From an uncultured Vogesella sp. (GTDB lineage Bacteria > Pseudomonadota > Gammaproteobacteria > Burkholderiales > Chromobacteriaceae): a stretch of DNA of 20,226 nucleotides. How positions within the stretch are numbered: the stretch's first letter is position 1; every line of letters begins with the position of its first letter. A program made the translations under genes and the position numbers. Of the stretch, positions 1 to 7,156 are shown one piece after another. Location: contig CAMLGD010000038.1 in the NCBI GenBank assembly GCA_946479405.1, positions 1 through 20,226 on the forward strand, given 5' to 3'. The notes under the pieces are model-generated. The model was given only the letters and a program-made list of their open reading frames with translations, was not told the origin of the DNA and made no database searches.

Positions 1-169
<169 letters not shown>

Positions 170-210
170 TTAGCAATAATGTGGTGGGCAAGCTGATTAA
201 GCGTTGCTAA
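170..210. repeat. Inverted repeat TTAGCAA / TTGCTAA in the divergent trxB upstream region
   Basis: Perfect 7-base arms at 170-176 and 204-210 are separated by 27 bases. They lie between the trxB start (133) and the small plus-strand gene at 246, overlapping a TAAAAT-like minus-strand -10 candidate. This could be a paired operator, but arms of 7 bases can also arise by chance. Confidence 0.3.
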
Positions 211-245
211 TGACGAGATAGTTTTGCACTAATGGGGGCGTGGCG

Positions 246-428
246 ATGGAAATCAATGGCAGCGCAGCAGAAGGGGTTAGGGCGGCGGCAGGTGTCTATG
301 CGTTAAAGCAGGCGCAGCAAGCAGATGAAGCTGCGGTAATCGCGCTACTGCAAGGTGTGCCGGCGCAGGAGATTGTCATGCGGGAAAATCCGCCTAATCT
401 GGGGCAGGGTATCGACGCCTGGGCATAG
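246..428 (+). CDS. Small YjfB-like putative motility protein (60 aa)
   Basis: The product is a 60-residue protein without Cys or a signal peptide. A helical core (VYALKQAQQADEAAVIALLQ) is followed by a Pro-containing tail with NLGQGIDAWA. This layout resembles the short YjfB-like putative motility family, in which a helix of LKKA...LLQ type precedes a P..LG..V tail; family assignment is by pattern memory only. Two starts are possible: GTG at 240 or ATG at 246. The ATG is preferred because a GGGGG stretch at 234-238 is well placed as its ribosome binding site. The gene converges on the Ser/Gln-rich gene with only 7 bases between stops. The family's function is not established. Confidence 0.6.
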   Translation: MEINGSAAEGVRAAAGVYALKQAQQADEAAVIALLQGVPAQEIVMRENPPNLGQGIDAWA

Positions 429-435
429 GTCCCGT

Positions 436-969
436 TTAGGCGCTGGTGCGTACCGTGCTACTCGGACCGGCGTCCTGCAGTAGCGACTGGCTGCTTTGAT
501 ACTGCGCCACGGCAGCTTGCTGGCTGTAGGCATTGAGTTCCGCGCGGCTGGTATCTTGCTGCTGGACCGGCGGAGTTGTGGCCTGACGATCGCCGGTCTG
601 GGTGTCGCTACTGCGGTTGCCTTCACCGCTTGGTTTGTCATTGCTTTGCTGGCTGGACGAGGTGCTGCTCACCGTGCTGGCTTGAGTGGCGCTGCGGGCA
701 TTCACCAGTTGTGCTTGGAGGCTGTCTTCCAGTTGCCGGGGGCCCTGGCTGCTGGTGCCATTGCGAACGGCGGCAGCCGACTCGCTTTCACGCACGGCCT
801 GAGCGGTTTGTACCGTGTCGTTCTGGCGTACATTGGCTTGCCGCGCCGATTCGGTGGCCGCCTGGTCGCTTTGCAAGCGTTGGCGCTCCTGTTGCTGTCG
901 GTCCAGCTGGAGGCTGCGACCAACATCACTTGCACTGCTAGCGCTGTAATTGCTGTTAATGGCGGCCAT
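436..969 (-). CDS. Ser/Gln/Ala-rich, probably disordered protein of unknown function
   Basis: This is a 177-residue protein with no Cys, no Trp, no signal peptide and no membrane segment. Three compositional zones are visible: an N-terminal part rich in Gln, Arg and Glu (about 20-65) that could form a polar helix; a Ser/Thr/Gln/Gly linker (about 90-140) that looks disordered; and a C-terminal stretch rich in Ala, Gln and Ser. GAGGAA just upstream of the ATG (967-969) is a good ribosome binding site. The start overlaps the end of the ybaN-like gene by 14 bases, so the two are probably translationally coupled. Long open frames on the opposite strand (496-1143) are judged shadows. I do not recognise a family. 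Confidence 0.7.
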   Translation of the reverse strand: MAAINSNYSASSASDVGRSLQLDRQQQERQRLQSDQAATESARQANVRQNDTVQTAQAVRESESAAAVRNGTSSQGPRQLEDSLQAQLVNARSATQASTVSSTSSSQQSNDKPSGEGNRSSDTQTGDRQATTPPVQQQDTSRAELNAYSQQAAVAQYQSSQSLLQDAGPSSTVRTSA

Positions 970-1423
970 CTTGATATTCCTCGGACGGTGTGGTCAGTTT
1001 GCGTAGCGTACACTGCGGTGCAGTCATTGGCGGCCTTGGCTGTCCGGCGGGCAGGGTGGGCAAGTGTACTATCCAAGCGCTCAGGCTCAGCCACAATAAG
1101 GCCAGCATGGCCTGCACATAGGGCAGGTGTGCGCAGAGCATGATGCTGATGCCAAACGAAAGCAGCATACTGCTCAGCGCAAGCCGCTTGGTGCTACGGC
1201 GCATGCCGTGATGCTCGCGCCAATCATGAATGACATGACCAAAGACAGGGTGCTGCAGCAGGCGCTGCTCCAACTGCGGATGACTGCGGGTAAAGCAGGC
1301 AGCGGCCATCAGGATGAACACGGTAGTCGGCAACAGCGGCGTTACTGCGCCGAGCAGTCCCAAGCCCAGGCTGAGGTAGCCCAGTACTGCCCAAGCGTGC
1401 TTGCGTAGCCGGCGTGCTGCCAT
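956..1423 (-). CDS. YbaN/DUF454 family inner-membrane protein
   Basis: This 155-residue protein matches the small DUF454 (YbaN) inner-membrane family in length and pattern. After a basic N-terminus come a hydrophobic pair of segments (about 11-44) containing TPLLPTT and then CFTRSHP. A soluble loop follows with HPVFGHVIHDW and a basic KR patch, then two more hydrophobic segments (about 82-97 and 102-120) and a polar tail. The LPTTPF-like turn and the HP..G..I..W block are family hallmarks. GGAGGG lies 7 bases before the ATG at 1421-1423. The gene lies 55 bases after the TetR gene and overlaps the next gene by 14 bases. Its molecular function is unknown. Confidence 0.88.
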   Translation of the reverse strand: MAARRLRKHAWAVLGYLSLGLGLLGAVTPLLPTTVFILMAAACFTRSHPQLEQRLLQHPVFGHVIHDWREHHGMRRSTKRLALSSMLLSFGISIMLCAHLPYVQAMLALLWLSLSAWIVHLPTLPAGQPRPPMTAPQCTLRKLTTPSEEYQDGRH

Positions 1424-1478
1424 TTATGAACCCTCCAAAACCCTATTCATTCAAGAGCACGCACCAGCGGTTGGCAAG

Positions 1479-2072
1479 TCAGTTTTCCTGTATGACCAGT
1501 GCCAGCATACGCTCGGCCAACTGGGCTACGCTGAGTTCGCCGTCGTTGCGATACCATTGCACGGTCCAGTGCAGACTACCCAGCAGGGTGCGGCGCAGCA
1601 GCCGGGTGTCCTGTTTGACCAGGCCCTCGCTGGCTGCCTGATCTAGGACTTGCTGCCACAGCGCTTCATAGCGGTCCCGCAGCACGATCAGCCCGGGTTT
1701 GGCTGCGGCGGAAACGCTGCGCCATTCGTACAGCATAACTTCTAGCGCTGCCTGGTTGTCACCCAGCAGCGAATGCAGATGAACATGAAACAAGGCGGCC
1801 AACTTGCTGCGGGTATCCTTGGCGCCAGCCAGCGCACTCGCCAGTTGCTCCGTGGTAGCCGTGATGCCCAGCGCCATCACGGCTACCAGAATCTCTTCCT
1901 TGGTGCGGAAGTGATAGAACAGGCTGCCCGATTGCAGGCCGACCGCATTGCCCAGGTCGCGCACGGTAGTGCGCTCATAGCCCTGGTCGCGAAACAGGCG
2001 GGCGGCGGCGCGCACCAGTTCCATGCGGCGGCTGTTTTCTTCCGGGGTGGCGGGCAGTTCGTTGCGCTTCAT
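1479..2072 (-). CDS. TetR/AcrR family transcriptional regulator
   Basis: This 197-residue protein has an N-terminal TetR DNA-binding domain: helix 1 around 18-30 (LVRAAARLFRDQGYERTTVR), then a helix-turn-helix around 37-57 ending in the characteristic LFYHFRTKEEIL. The remaining helical domain (about 75-195) would bind an unknown ligand and dimerise. It starts 4 bases after the waaF stop codon and is probably co-transcribed with waaF. The ribosome binding site is weak (AAGAA about 10 bases upstream). There is no divergent neighbour that would be an obvious target, so the regulated genes cannot be named; autoregulation is possible. The C-terminal domain resembles regulators of lipid or acyl-CoA metabolism only loosely. 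Confidence 0.9.
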   Translation of the reverse strand: MKRNELPATPEENSRRMELVRAAARLFRDQGYERTTVRDLGNAVGLQSGSLFYHFRTKEEILVAVMALGITATTEQLASALAGAKDTRSKLAALFHVHLHSLLGDNQAALEVMLYEWRSVSAAAKPGLIVLRDRYEALWQQVLDQAASEGLVKQDTRLLRRTLLGSLHWTVQWYRNDGELSVAQLAERMLALVIQEN

Positions 2073-2076
2073 GATT

Positions 2077-3123
2077 TTATTCTTGCGATAAGGTTGCTGG
2101 TGGGGTCGTCTGCTGCAGCAGGCCGTCCGCCGCTTGCCAGACCTGTGCCGGATGCAGGTTTTCCAGGCAGAGCGTGTGCTTGTATGGACAGTTGCGCTCG
2201 AAGCATGGGCTGCAATCCATGTTCAGCGATACGATCACCGACTTGTTGCTCAGCGGCGGGGTGAAGTCGGGGCTGGACGAGCCGTAAATGCCGACCAGCG
2301 GCACATCCAGCGCCGCAGCTACATGCATCAGCCCCGAATCATTGCAGACTGCCAGCTTGGCCAGGCCGATCAGGTCGATGGCTTCTTCCAGGCCAGTCTT
2401 GCCGCAAAGGTTGGCCGCAGCACCTTGCGACAGGCTGGCGATTTCCTCGCCGATTTCCTTGTCCTTGCCGGAACCAAACAGGCAGACCTGATAGCCGGCA
2501 GCGCGATAGCGGCGTGCCAGCTCGGCAAAGTGACGTGCCGGCCAGCGTTTGGCCGGGCCGTACTCTGCGCCGGGGCACATGGCGATCAGCGGCTGCTGCA
2601 AGTCGATGCCGAGTTTGCGCGCGGTTTCCTGTTGCTGCTCTCGGCGCGAGGACAGGCTGGGGTGCGGAATCGGTCGCGGCACTGGCTGACCCGGTGCCTC
2701 GGCCAGTGCGCAGAAGCGCTCCACCATGGTGGGCAGCTCTTGTTCGTTCAAGTCGCGGGTGTCGTTGAGCAGGCCATAGCGTAGTTCACCGGTAAAGCCG
2801 GTACGCAGCGGGATGCCGCTCAGAAACGGGATAAGCGCTGCTTTCAGCGAGTTGGGTAGCACCACCACCTGGTCAAAACGCTCTGTGCGCAGCTGGCGGG
2901 CGACTTTCCAGCGCTCTTTCAGCCGCAGTTGGCCGTGACCAAACGGGTTGAGGTGGGCTTTGGCCACTTCCGGCATGCGCGAGAGCAGCGGCAGTGTCCA
3001 GGCCGGGGCAAATACGTGCAGCTCCAGGCCGGGGTGGCGTTCGTGCAGGCGGCGATAAAGTGGCTGCGCCATAACACTGTCACCAACCCAGGAGGGGCCG
3101 ATCACCAGGATTTTCTTGATCAT
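2077..3123 (-). CDS. waaF: Lipopolysaccharide heptosyltransferase II
   Basis: This 348-residue GT9-family glycosyltransferase adds the second heptose to the LPS inner core on the cytoplasmic face of the inner membrane. Visible hallmarks are the N-terminal ILVIGPSWVGDSVMAQPL, a central CPGAEYGPAKRWP donor-site motif, CNDSGLMHVAAAL followed by GIYGSSSP, and the C-terminal Cys-rich motif DCSPCFERNCP with a later HTLCL. The open frame extends upstream to 3246, but that extension crosses a terminator hairpin and is not protein-like, so the ATG at 3121-3123 (MIKKILVIGP) is the start. There is no clear ribosome binding site. The tetR gene follows after 4 bases. The order ilvE, zinc-finger gene, waaF is one I associate with Neisseriales. 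Confidence 0.95.
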   Translation of the reverse strand: MIKKILVIGPSWVGDSVMAQPLYRRLHERHPGLELHVFAPAWTLPLLSRMPEVAKAHLNPFGHGQLRLKERWKVARQLRTERFDQVVVLPNSLKAALIPFLSGIPLRTGFTGELRYGLLNDTRDLNEQELPTMVERFCALAEAPGQPVPRPIPHPSLSSRREQQQETARKLGIDLQQPLIAMCPGAEYGPAKRWPARHFAELARRYRAAGYQVCLFGSGKDKEIGEEIASLSQGAAANLCGKTGLEEAIDLIGLAKLAVCNDSGLMHVAAALDVPLVGIYGSSSPDFTPPLSNKSVIVSLNMDCSPCFERNCPYKHTLCLENLHPAQVWQAADGLLQQTTPPATLSQE

Positions 3124-3133
3124 GTACAGAAGC

Positions 3134-3161
3134 AAAAAAGGTGCAGCAAGGCTACACCTTT
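3134..3161 (-). terminator. Rho-independent terminator between the zinc-finger gene and waaF
   Basis: On the minus strand the RNA would form AAAGGTG paired with CACCTTT (7 bp), one mismatch, then AGC paired with GCT around a 3-base loop (3137-3161), followed by a run of six U (3139 down to 3134). It lies 24 bases after the zinc-finger gene stop and its U-run ends 10 bases before the waaF ATG. It would end the upstream transcript or attenuate waaF. Confidence 0.8.
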
Positions 3162-3185
3162 GAGTCAGGCGATTGAGTGAATGGC

Positions 3186-3392
3186 TTAGTGGTGGCCATG
3201 CGGCAGCGGGCCGGTAAATTTGTACTGTGTGCCACAGTATGGGCACAGCGCCTCACCGCCATTCTTGAGGATGGGCAGGTACACGCGCGGGTGGGAGTTC
3301 CATTTCACCTGATCTGGCGTCGGGCAGTGCAGCGGCAGGTCCTTGGCGGTAACTTCGATGACGCGGGCGGTGTTTTCTTTCAGTTCAGCCAT
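3186..3392 (-). CDS. zf-CHCC zinc-finger domain protein
   Basis: This is a 68-residue cytoplasmic protein with four likely zinc ligands: C23 (LHCPTP), H34 (NSHPRVYLP), and C50/C53 in the CPYCGTQY knuckle. This spacing matches the zf-CHCC domain, also found in the NDUFS6 subunit of mitochondrial complex I; the bacterial stand-alone proteins have no settled function. The C-terminus is His-rich (HGHH). The gene sits 58 bases downstream of ilvE on the same strand and is probably co-transcribed with it; a strong terminator follows. The ribosome binding site is weak (GAAAG at some distance). The family call is firm; the role is unknown. Confidence 0.9.
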   Translation of the reverse strand: MAELKENTARVIEVTAKDLPLHCPTPDQVKWNSHPRVYLPILKNGGEALCPYCGTQYKFTGPLPHGHH

Positions 3393-3422
3393 GCTTAGCT
3401 TGCTTTCGGTGTGGTCGATAAT

Positions 3423-3440
3423 CGGCGGCCGGGGCCGCCG
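3423..3440. repeat. GC-only perfect stem-loop between ilvE and the zinc-finger gene
   Basis: CGGCGGCC and GGCCGCCG pair perfectly over 8 bases around GG, about 10 bases after the ilvE stop codon. There is no U-run on either side, so it is not a classical terminator; it may stabilise the ilvE 3' end or cause pausing. Confidence 0.5.
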
Positions 3441-3450
3441 GGTGTCGTGA

Positions 3451-4374
3451 TCAGCCGACGTAGGTCAGCCAGTTTTGTTTGCTGCTGTCGAGACCCTTTA
3501 CGCAATCGAAGTAGCGCTTCTGGATTTCAGCGGTAATCGGGCCGCGTTTGCCTTCACCAATGCTACGGCGATCCAGTTCGCGAATCGGTGTCACTTCGGC
3601 GGCGGTGCCAGTGAAGAAGGCTTCGTCGGCGGTGTAGACTTCGTCACGGGTAATGCGCTTCTCGATCACTTGCAGACCCATTTCGCCGGCAATCTGCACC
3701 ACGGTATCGCGGGTGATGCCTTCCAGTGCGGAGGTCAGGTCCGGGGTGTACAGCTTGCCCTTGCGGATAATGAAGATGTTCTCGCCAGAGCCTTCGGCTA
3801 CGAAGCCATCTACGTCCAGCAGCAGCGCTTCGTCGTAACCGTCAGCCGTGGCTTCGTTGTTAGCCAGGATGGAGTTCATGTAATTGCCGTTGGCCTTGGC
3901 TTTGCACATGGTGATATTCACGTGGTGGCGAGTGAAGGAGCTGGTCTTCACGCGGATGCCTTGCTCCAGACCTTCTTCTCCCAGATAGGCGCCCCACGGC
4001 CAAGCGGCGACAATCACCTGCACGTCGTCCTGTTTGGGTGCCACGCCCAGCTTGCCGGAGCCGTAGAACGCCATCGGACGGAAGTAGCAGGACTGCAGCT
4101 TGTTGGCTTTCACCACGTCAAGGTGTGCCTGGTTGATCTGCTCTTTGCTGAACGGCAGGGCCATGCCCAGAATCTTGGCGGAGCGGAACAGGCGATCGGT
4201 ATGGTCCTGCAGGCGGAAAATCGCCGGGCCGCTGGCGGTTTCGTAAGCTCGCACGCCTTCAAAGACGCCCATGCCGTAGTGCAGGGTGTGGGTCAGCACA
4301 TGGGTAGTGGCGTTGCGCCATTCCACGAGTTCGCCGTTGTACCAGATGTATCCGTCGCGGTCTGCCATCGACAT
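3451..4374 (-). CDS. ilvE: Branched-chain amino acid aminotransferase
   Basis: This 307-residue PLP-dependent class IV aminotransferase interconverts Leu, Ile and Val with their 2-oxo acids using glutamate/2-oxoglutarate. Visible hallmarks are [16 protein letters not shown] near residues 29-44, the PLP-binding lysine K160 in the [10 protein letters not shown] block, [18 protein letters not shown], and the C-terminal [12 protein letters not shown] phosphate-binding segment. Length and motif spacing match the family. The ATG at 4372-4374 has GGAG 9 bases upstream; an in-frame ATG two codons later is an alternative. A TATAAT -10 box lies about 43 bases upstream, so ilvE probably has its own promoter downstream of glnE. 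Confidence 0.96.
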   Translation of the reverse strand: MSMADRDGYIWYNGELVEWRNATTHVLTHTLHYGMGVFEGVRAYETASGPAIFRLQDHTDRLFRSAKILGMALPFSKEQINQAHLDVVKANKLQSCYFRPMAFYGSGKLGVAPKQDDVQVIVAAWPWGAYLGEEGLEQGIRVKTSSFTRHHVNITMCKAKANGNYMNSILANNEATADGYDEALLLDVDGFVAEGSGENIFIIRKGKLYTPDLTSALEGITRDTVVQIAGEMGLQVIEKRITRDEVYTADEAFFTGTAAEVTPIRELDRRSIGEGKRGPITAEIQKRYFDCVKGLDSSKQNWLTYVG

Positions 4375-4412
4375 GGGTGAGTTCTCCGTCTTGTCCTGTT
4401 TTTCGAGTGTGC

Positions 4413-4430
4413 GGCGATTATACAGTCGCC
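4413..4430 (-). promoter_or_regulatory. Candidate ilvE promoter -10 box inside a small dyad
   Basis: Minus-strand TATAAT occupies 4422 down to 4417, about 43 bases before the ilvE ATG. No convincing -35 box is seen at the usual distance. The box is centred in a 5-base inverted repeat GGCGA (4413-4417) / TCGCC (4426-4430), which could be an operator or chance. Confidence 0.4.
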
Positions 4431-4452
4431 ATCCTGCAAAGTGTTATGGCTT

Positions 4453-7128
4453 TCATGGCGTGCTGGCAGCGGTGCCGAACACCGCCTGCCATAGCGCCTG
4501 CACATGCTGGTAGTGCTCCAGCGGTGTGTGACTGACCTTGCTGCTATCGTTGAGGCGGCTGGCGTGCTGCAGGCGACGATAGCTGCGGTAGGCGTCGCGC
4601 GCCTGGTTGGCTAGCTCGACGGGAATCAGTCCGGTTTCGGCGGCGGTGGCCAGTAGCGCGATATTGCCACTATTGGCCAGCAGGCCCGGCACCTGCCGGG
4701 CGTAGGCCAGGATCAGGTATTGCACGATGAACTCAACGTCCACGATGCCGCCGCGTGCGTGCTTGACGTCGTCTTCGCGCGGCGGATGGGTTTCCAGCAT
4801 TTTGTTGCGCATGCCGACTACCTCTGCGGCCAACTTGGCCTGCTCGCGCGGCAAGCACAGCACTTCTTCGCGAATGGCGTCGAAGCGCGCGCCGATCTCG
4901 ACATTGCCGCAGACAAAGCGGGCGCGGGTTAGTGCCTGATGTTCCCATAGCCAGGCGTCGTGATGCTGATAGTGGCGGAAGGCATCGGTCGTGCTGACCA
5001 GCAGCCCGCTGGAGCCATTGGGGCGCAGGCGCAGGTCGATGTCGTAAAGCACGCCGGCCGAGGTGGTGCTGGTGAGCCAGGTGGTCATCTTGCGCGCCAG
5101 TCGCGAGTACAGCTCGGCAGCGTCCGGATGTTCGTCGTCGTACAGGAAGATCACGTCAAGGTCGGAGGCATAGCCCAGCTCTTTGCCGCCCAGCTTGCCG
5201 TAGCCGATGATGGTGAACAGCGGCACCTCGCGATGACGCTTGGGGATGTCCTGCCAGGCGTGCTGCAGGGTGGCCGCCAACACCAGGTCCGCCAGCCGCG
5301 ATAGCTCGTCCGACAGCGCCTCCAACGTCCACATGCCGGCCAAATCCTGCGCTACCAGACGGAAGGTCTGGGCATGCTGGAAGTGACGCAGGGTGTCCAT
5401 CTTGGCCTCGACATCCCCCTGGCAGTCTTCCAGCTGCTGTTGCAGCTGTGCGGCCAACTGTGGCCAGTCTGGTGTGGCATACAGCACGCGGGCATCCAGC
5501 AGTTCGTCCAGCAGGATGGGGTGGCGGGTGAGGTAGCCGGACACCCAGGCACTGGCGGAGCACAACGATGCCAGCCGCTGCAGGGTCTGCGGGTATTCCT
5601 GAAGTAGCGACAGATAGGAGGAGCGGCGACTGATGGCCTCGATCAGTGTCAGTACGCGCGACAGTGTGGTATCCGGGTTTTCGAAGCCGGCGGCCACTTC
5701 GATCAGCGGCCCCATTAGCGCGTCCAGTTTCTTGCGGCCGCCATCCGGCAGTTGCTGGTAGCGCTGACTGGCTTTCAGACTACGCAGTTGCGCCTGGATT
5801 GCGCTGGCATCCTGATAGCCCAATGCGGCCAACTGGCTGTCGACATCGGTGTCGGCAATGTCGCGCCACAGACTTTCCAGCGGGTGCGCCGGCGCACCTT
5901 CGGTGGGCAGGAAGAACACCTGTTCAAAGTGGCGTGCCACCTTGCGACGATGCTGATTCAGCTCGTCCATAAACGCCTGCCAGTCGGCAAAGCCCATGCT
6001 GACCGCAATGCGACGCCGATTTTCGTCGTTGCCTGGCAAGTTCTGCGTCTGCTGATCATCCAGATATTGCAGTCGATGCTCCAGATTGCGCAGGAAGGTA
6101 TAGGCCTGCAGCAGTTCGGTGACGGTGTCCGGCTCCAGTAGGCGCAGTTCGGCCAGCACGGCATAAGTGTCGCGGGTGCTTTTCAGTTGCAGGCGACGCT
6201 CGCGCCCGCCGCGGATCAGCTGAAATACCTGGGCGATGAATTCCACTTCGCGGATACCGCCCGGCCCCAGCTTGATGTTTTCCGCCATGTCGCGGCGCGC
6301 CACTTCGCGGCGAATTTGCGCGTGCAGGTCACGCATCGCGCCATAGGCGCCGTAATCCAGGTATTTGCGGTATACGAAGGGGCGGGTCAGCGGCTCCAGC
6401 TGGCTGGCGTCGCCGGCAATTACCCGCGCCTTGATCCAGGCATAGCGCTCCCACTCCCGCCCCTGGCTTAGCAGGTAGTGTTCCAGTGCCGCCAGGCTCA
6501 TCACCAGCGGGCCGGAGTCGCCATACGGCCGCAGCCGCATGTCGACGCGGAACACCTGACCATCGAAGGTCAGGTCGTTGAGCGCGGCGATCAGCAGCTT
6601 GCCCAGGCGAGTAAAGTACTCGTGGTTTGCCAGCTTGCGGCTGCCATTGGTGTCGCCGCCTTCCGGGTACAGGAAGATCAGGTCGATGTCGGACGACACG
6701 TTCAGTTCGTGGCCGCCCAGTTTGCCCATGCCGACCACAATCATCTCTTGCACATCACCAGTATCCTCGCCGATCGGCTCGCCAAAATGCGCCAGCGTGC
6801 GCTTGGCAATCGGCAGGGTGATGTTGATGGCGAAGTCGGCCAGCAGGCTGATGGTGCGCACCACCTCGTCCAGATCGGCTAACCCGCCGACATCGCGGCT
6901 GATCAATCGCGCCATGACTGCGGTGCGCAATTTACGTAGCAGGGTTTGCAGCACTTCCATGCTGTCCACACTGTCCCAGTCGGCAAAGGCCTGCATTTCC
7001 GCCTGATCGAATGGCTGCTGCAGCCGTTCGGTAAGCAGGGCGAGCTGTTCCGGGTGTGCGGACAGCTGGCGATCTAGGTAGTAACTGAATGTTCTGGCTG
7101 CTGGGATGACGGCGGTGTTTGCTGGCAT
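4453..7128 (-). CDS. glnE: Bifunctional glutamine synthetase adenylyltransferase / adenylyl-removing enzyme
   Basis: This 891-residue cytoplasmic enzyme attaches AMP to, and phosphorolytically removes it from, a tyrosine of glutamine synthetase, under control of PII proteins. Two nucleotidyltransferase domains are clear. The N-terminal deadenylylating domain has GMGKLGGHELNVSSDIDL with D147 and D149. The C-terminal adenylylating domain has GYGKLGGKELGYASDLDV with D656 and D658. Each is followed by the family's RLRPxG(D/S)SG stretch. It is slightly shorter than the E. coli enzyme (about 946), with both active sites intact. The ATG at 7126-7128 has GAAGG 6 bases upstream. It is divergent from yhdP, and the start regions overlap; ilvE follows after 78 bases. 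Confidence 0.97.
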   Translation of the reverse strand: MPANTAVIPAARTFSYYLDRQLSAHPEQLALLTERLQQPFDQAEMQAFADWDSVDSMEVLQTLLRKLRTAVMARLISRDVGGLADLDEVVRTISLLADFAINITLPIAKRTLAHFGEPIGEDTGDVQEMIVVGMGKLGGHELNVSSDIDLIFLYPEGGDTNGSRKLANHEYFTRLGKLLIAALNDLTFDGQVFRVDMRLRPYGDSGPLVMSLAALEHYLLSQGREWERYAWIKARVIAGDASQLEPLTRPFVYRKYLDYGAYGAMRDLHAQIRREVARRDMAENIKLGPGGIREVEFIAQVFQLIRGGRERRLQLKSTRDTYAVLAELRLLEPDTVTELLQAYTFLRNLEHRLQYLDDQQTQNLPGNDENRRRIAVSMGFADWQAFMDELNQHRRKVARHFEQVFFLPTEGAPAHPLESLWRDIADTDVDSQLAALGYQDASAIQAQLRSLKASQRYQQLPDGGRKKLDALMGPLIEVAAGFENPDTTLSRVLTLIEAISRRSSYLSLLQEYPQTLQRLASLCSASAWVSGYLTRHPILLDELLDARVLYATPDWPQLAAQLQQQLEDCQGDVEAKMDTLRHFQHAQTFRLVAQDLAGMWTLEALSDELSRLADLVLAATLQHAWQDIPKRHREVPLFTIIGYGKLGGKELGYASDLDVIFLYDDEHPDAAELYSRLARKMTTWLTSTTSAGVLYDIDLRLRPNGSSGLLVSTTDAFRHYQHHDAWLWEHQALTRARFVCGNVEIGARFDAIREEVLCLPREQAKLAAEVVGMRNKMLETHPPREDDVKHARGGIVDVEFIVQYLILAYARQVPGLLANSGNIALLATAAETGLIPVELANQARDAYRSYRRLQHASRLNDSSKVSHTPLEHYQHVQALWQAVFGTAASTP

Positions 7129-7156
7129 AATGCGCCTTCAACGCTATGACGAAATC

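Noticed and set aside
221..229. GTTTTGCAC shared with the MarR-type dyad at 14420
   Set aside because: It is a nine-base half-site match without the second arm, likely chance.
496..1143. Plus-strand open frame of 215 codons opposite the Ser/Gln-rich and ybaN-like genes
   Set aside because: It lacks family features and a ribosome binding site; the minus-strand genes have good ribosome binding sites, and ybaN is recognisable.
3124..3246. N-terminal extension of the waaF frame
   Set aside because: It would translate through the terminator and part of the zinc-finger gene; WaaF proteins begin at the ILVIGPSWVGD strand.
3475..4380. Plus-strand open frame of 301 codons opposite ilvE
   Set aside because: It is an antisense shadow of a certain gene; GC-rich third positions keep the frame open.
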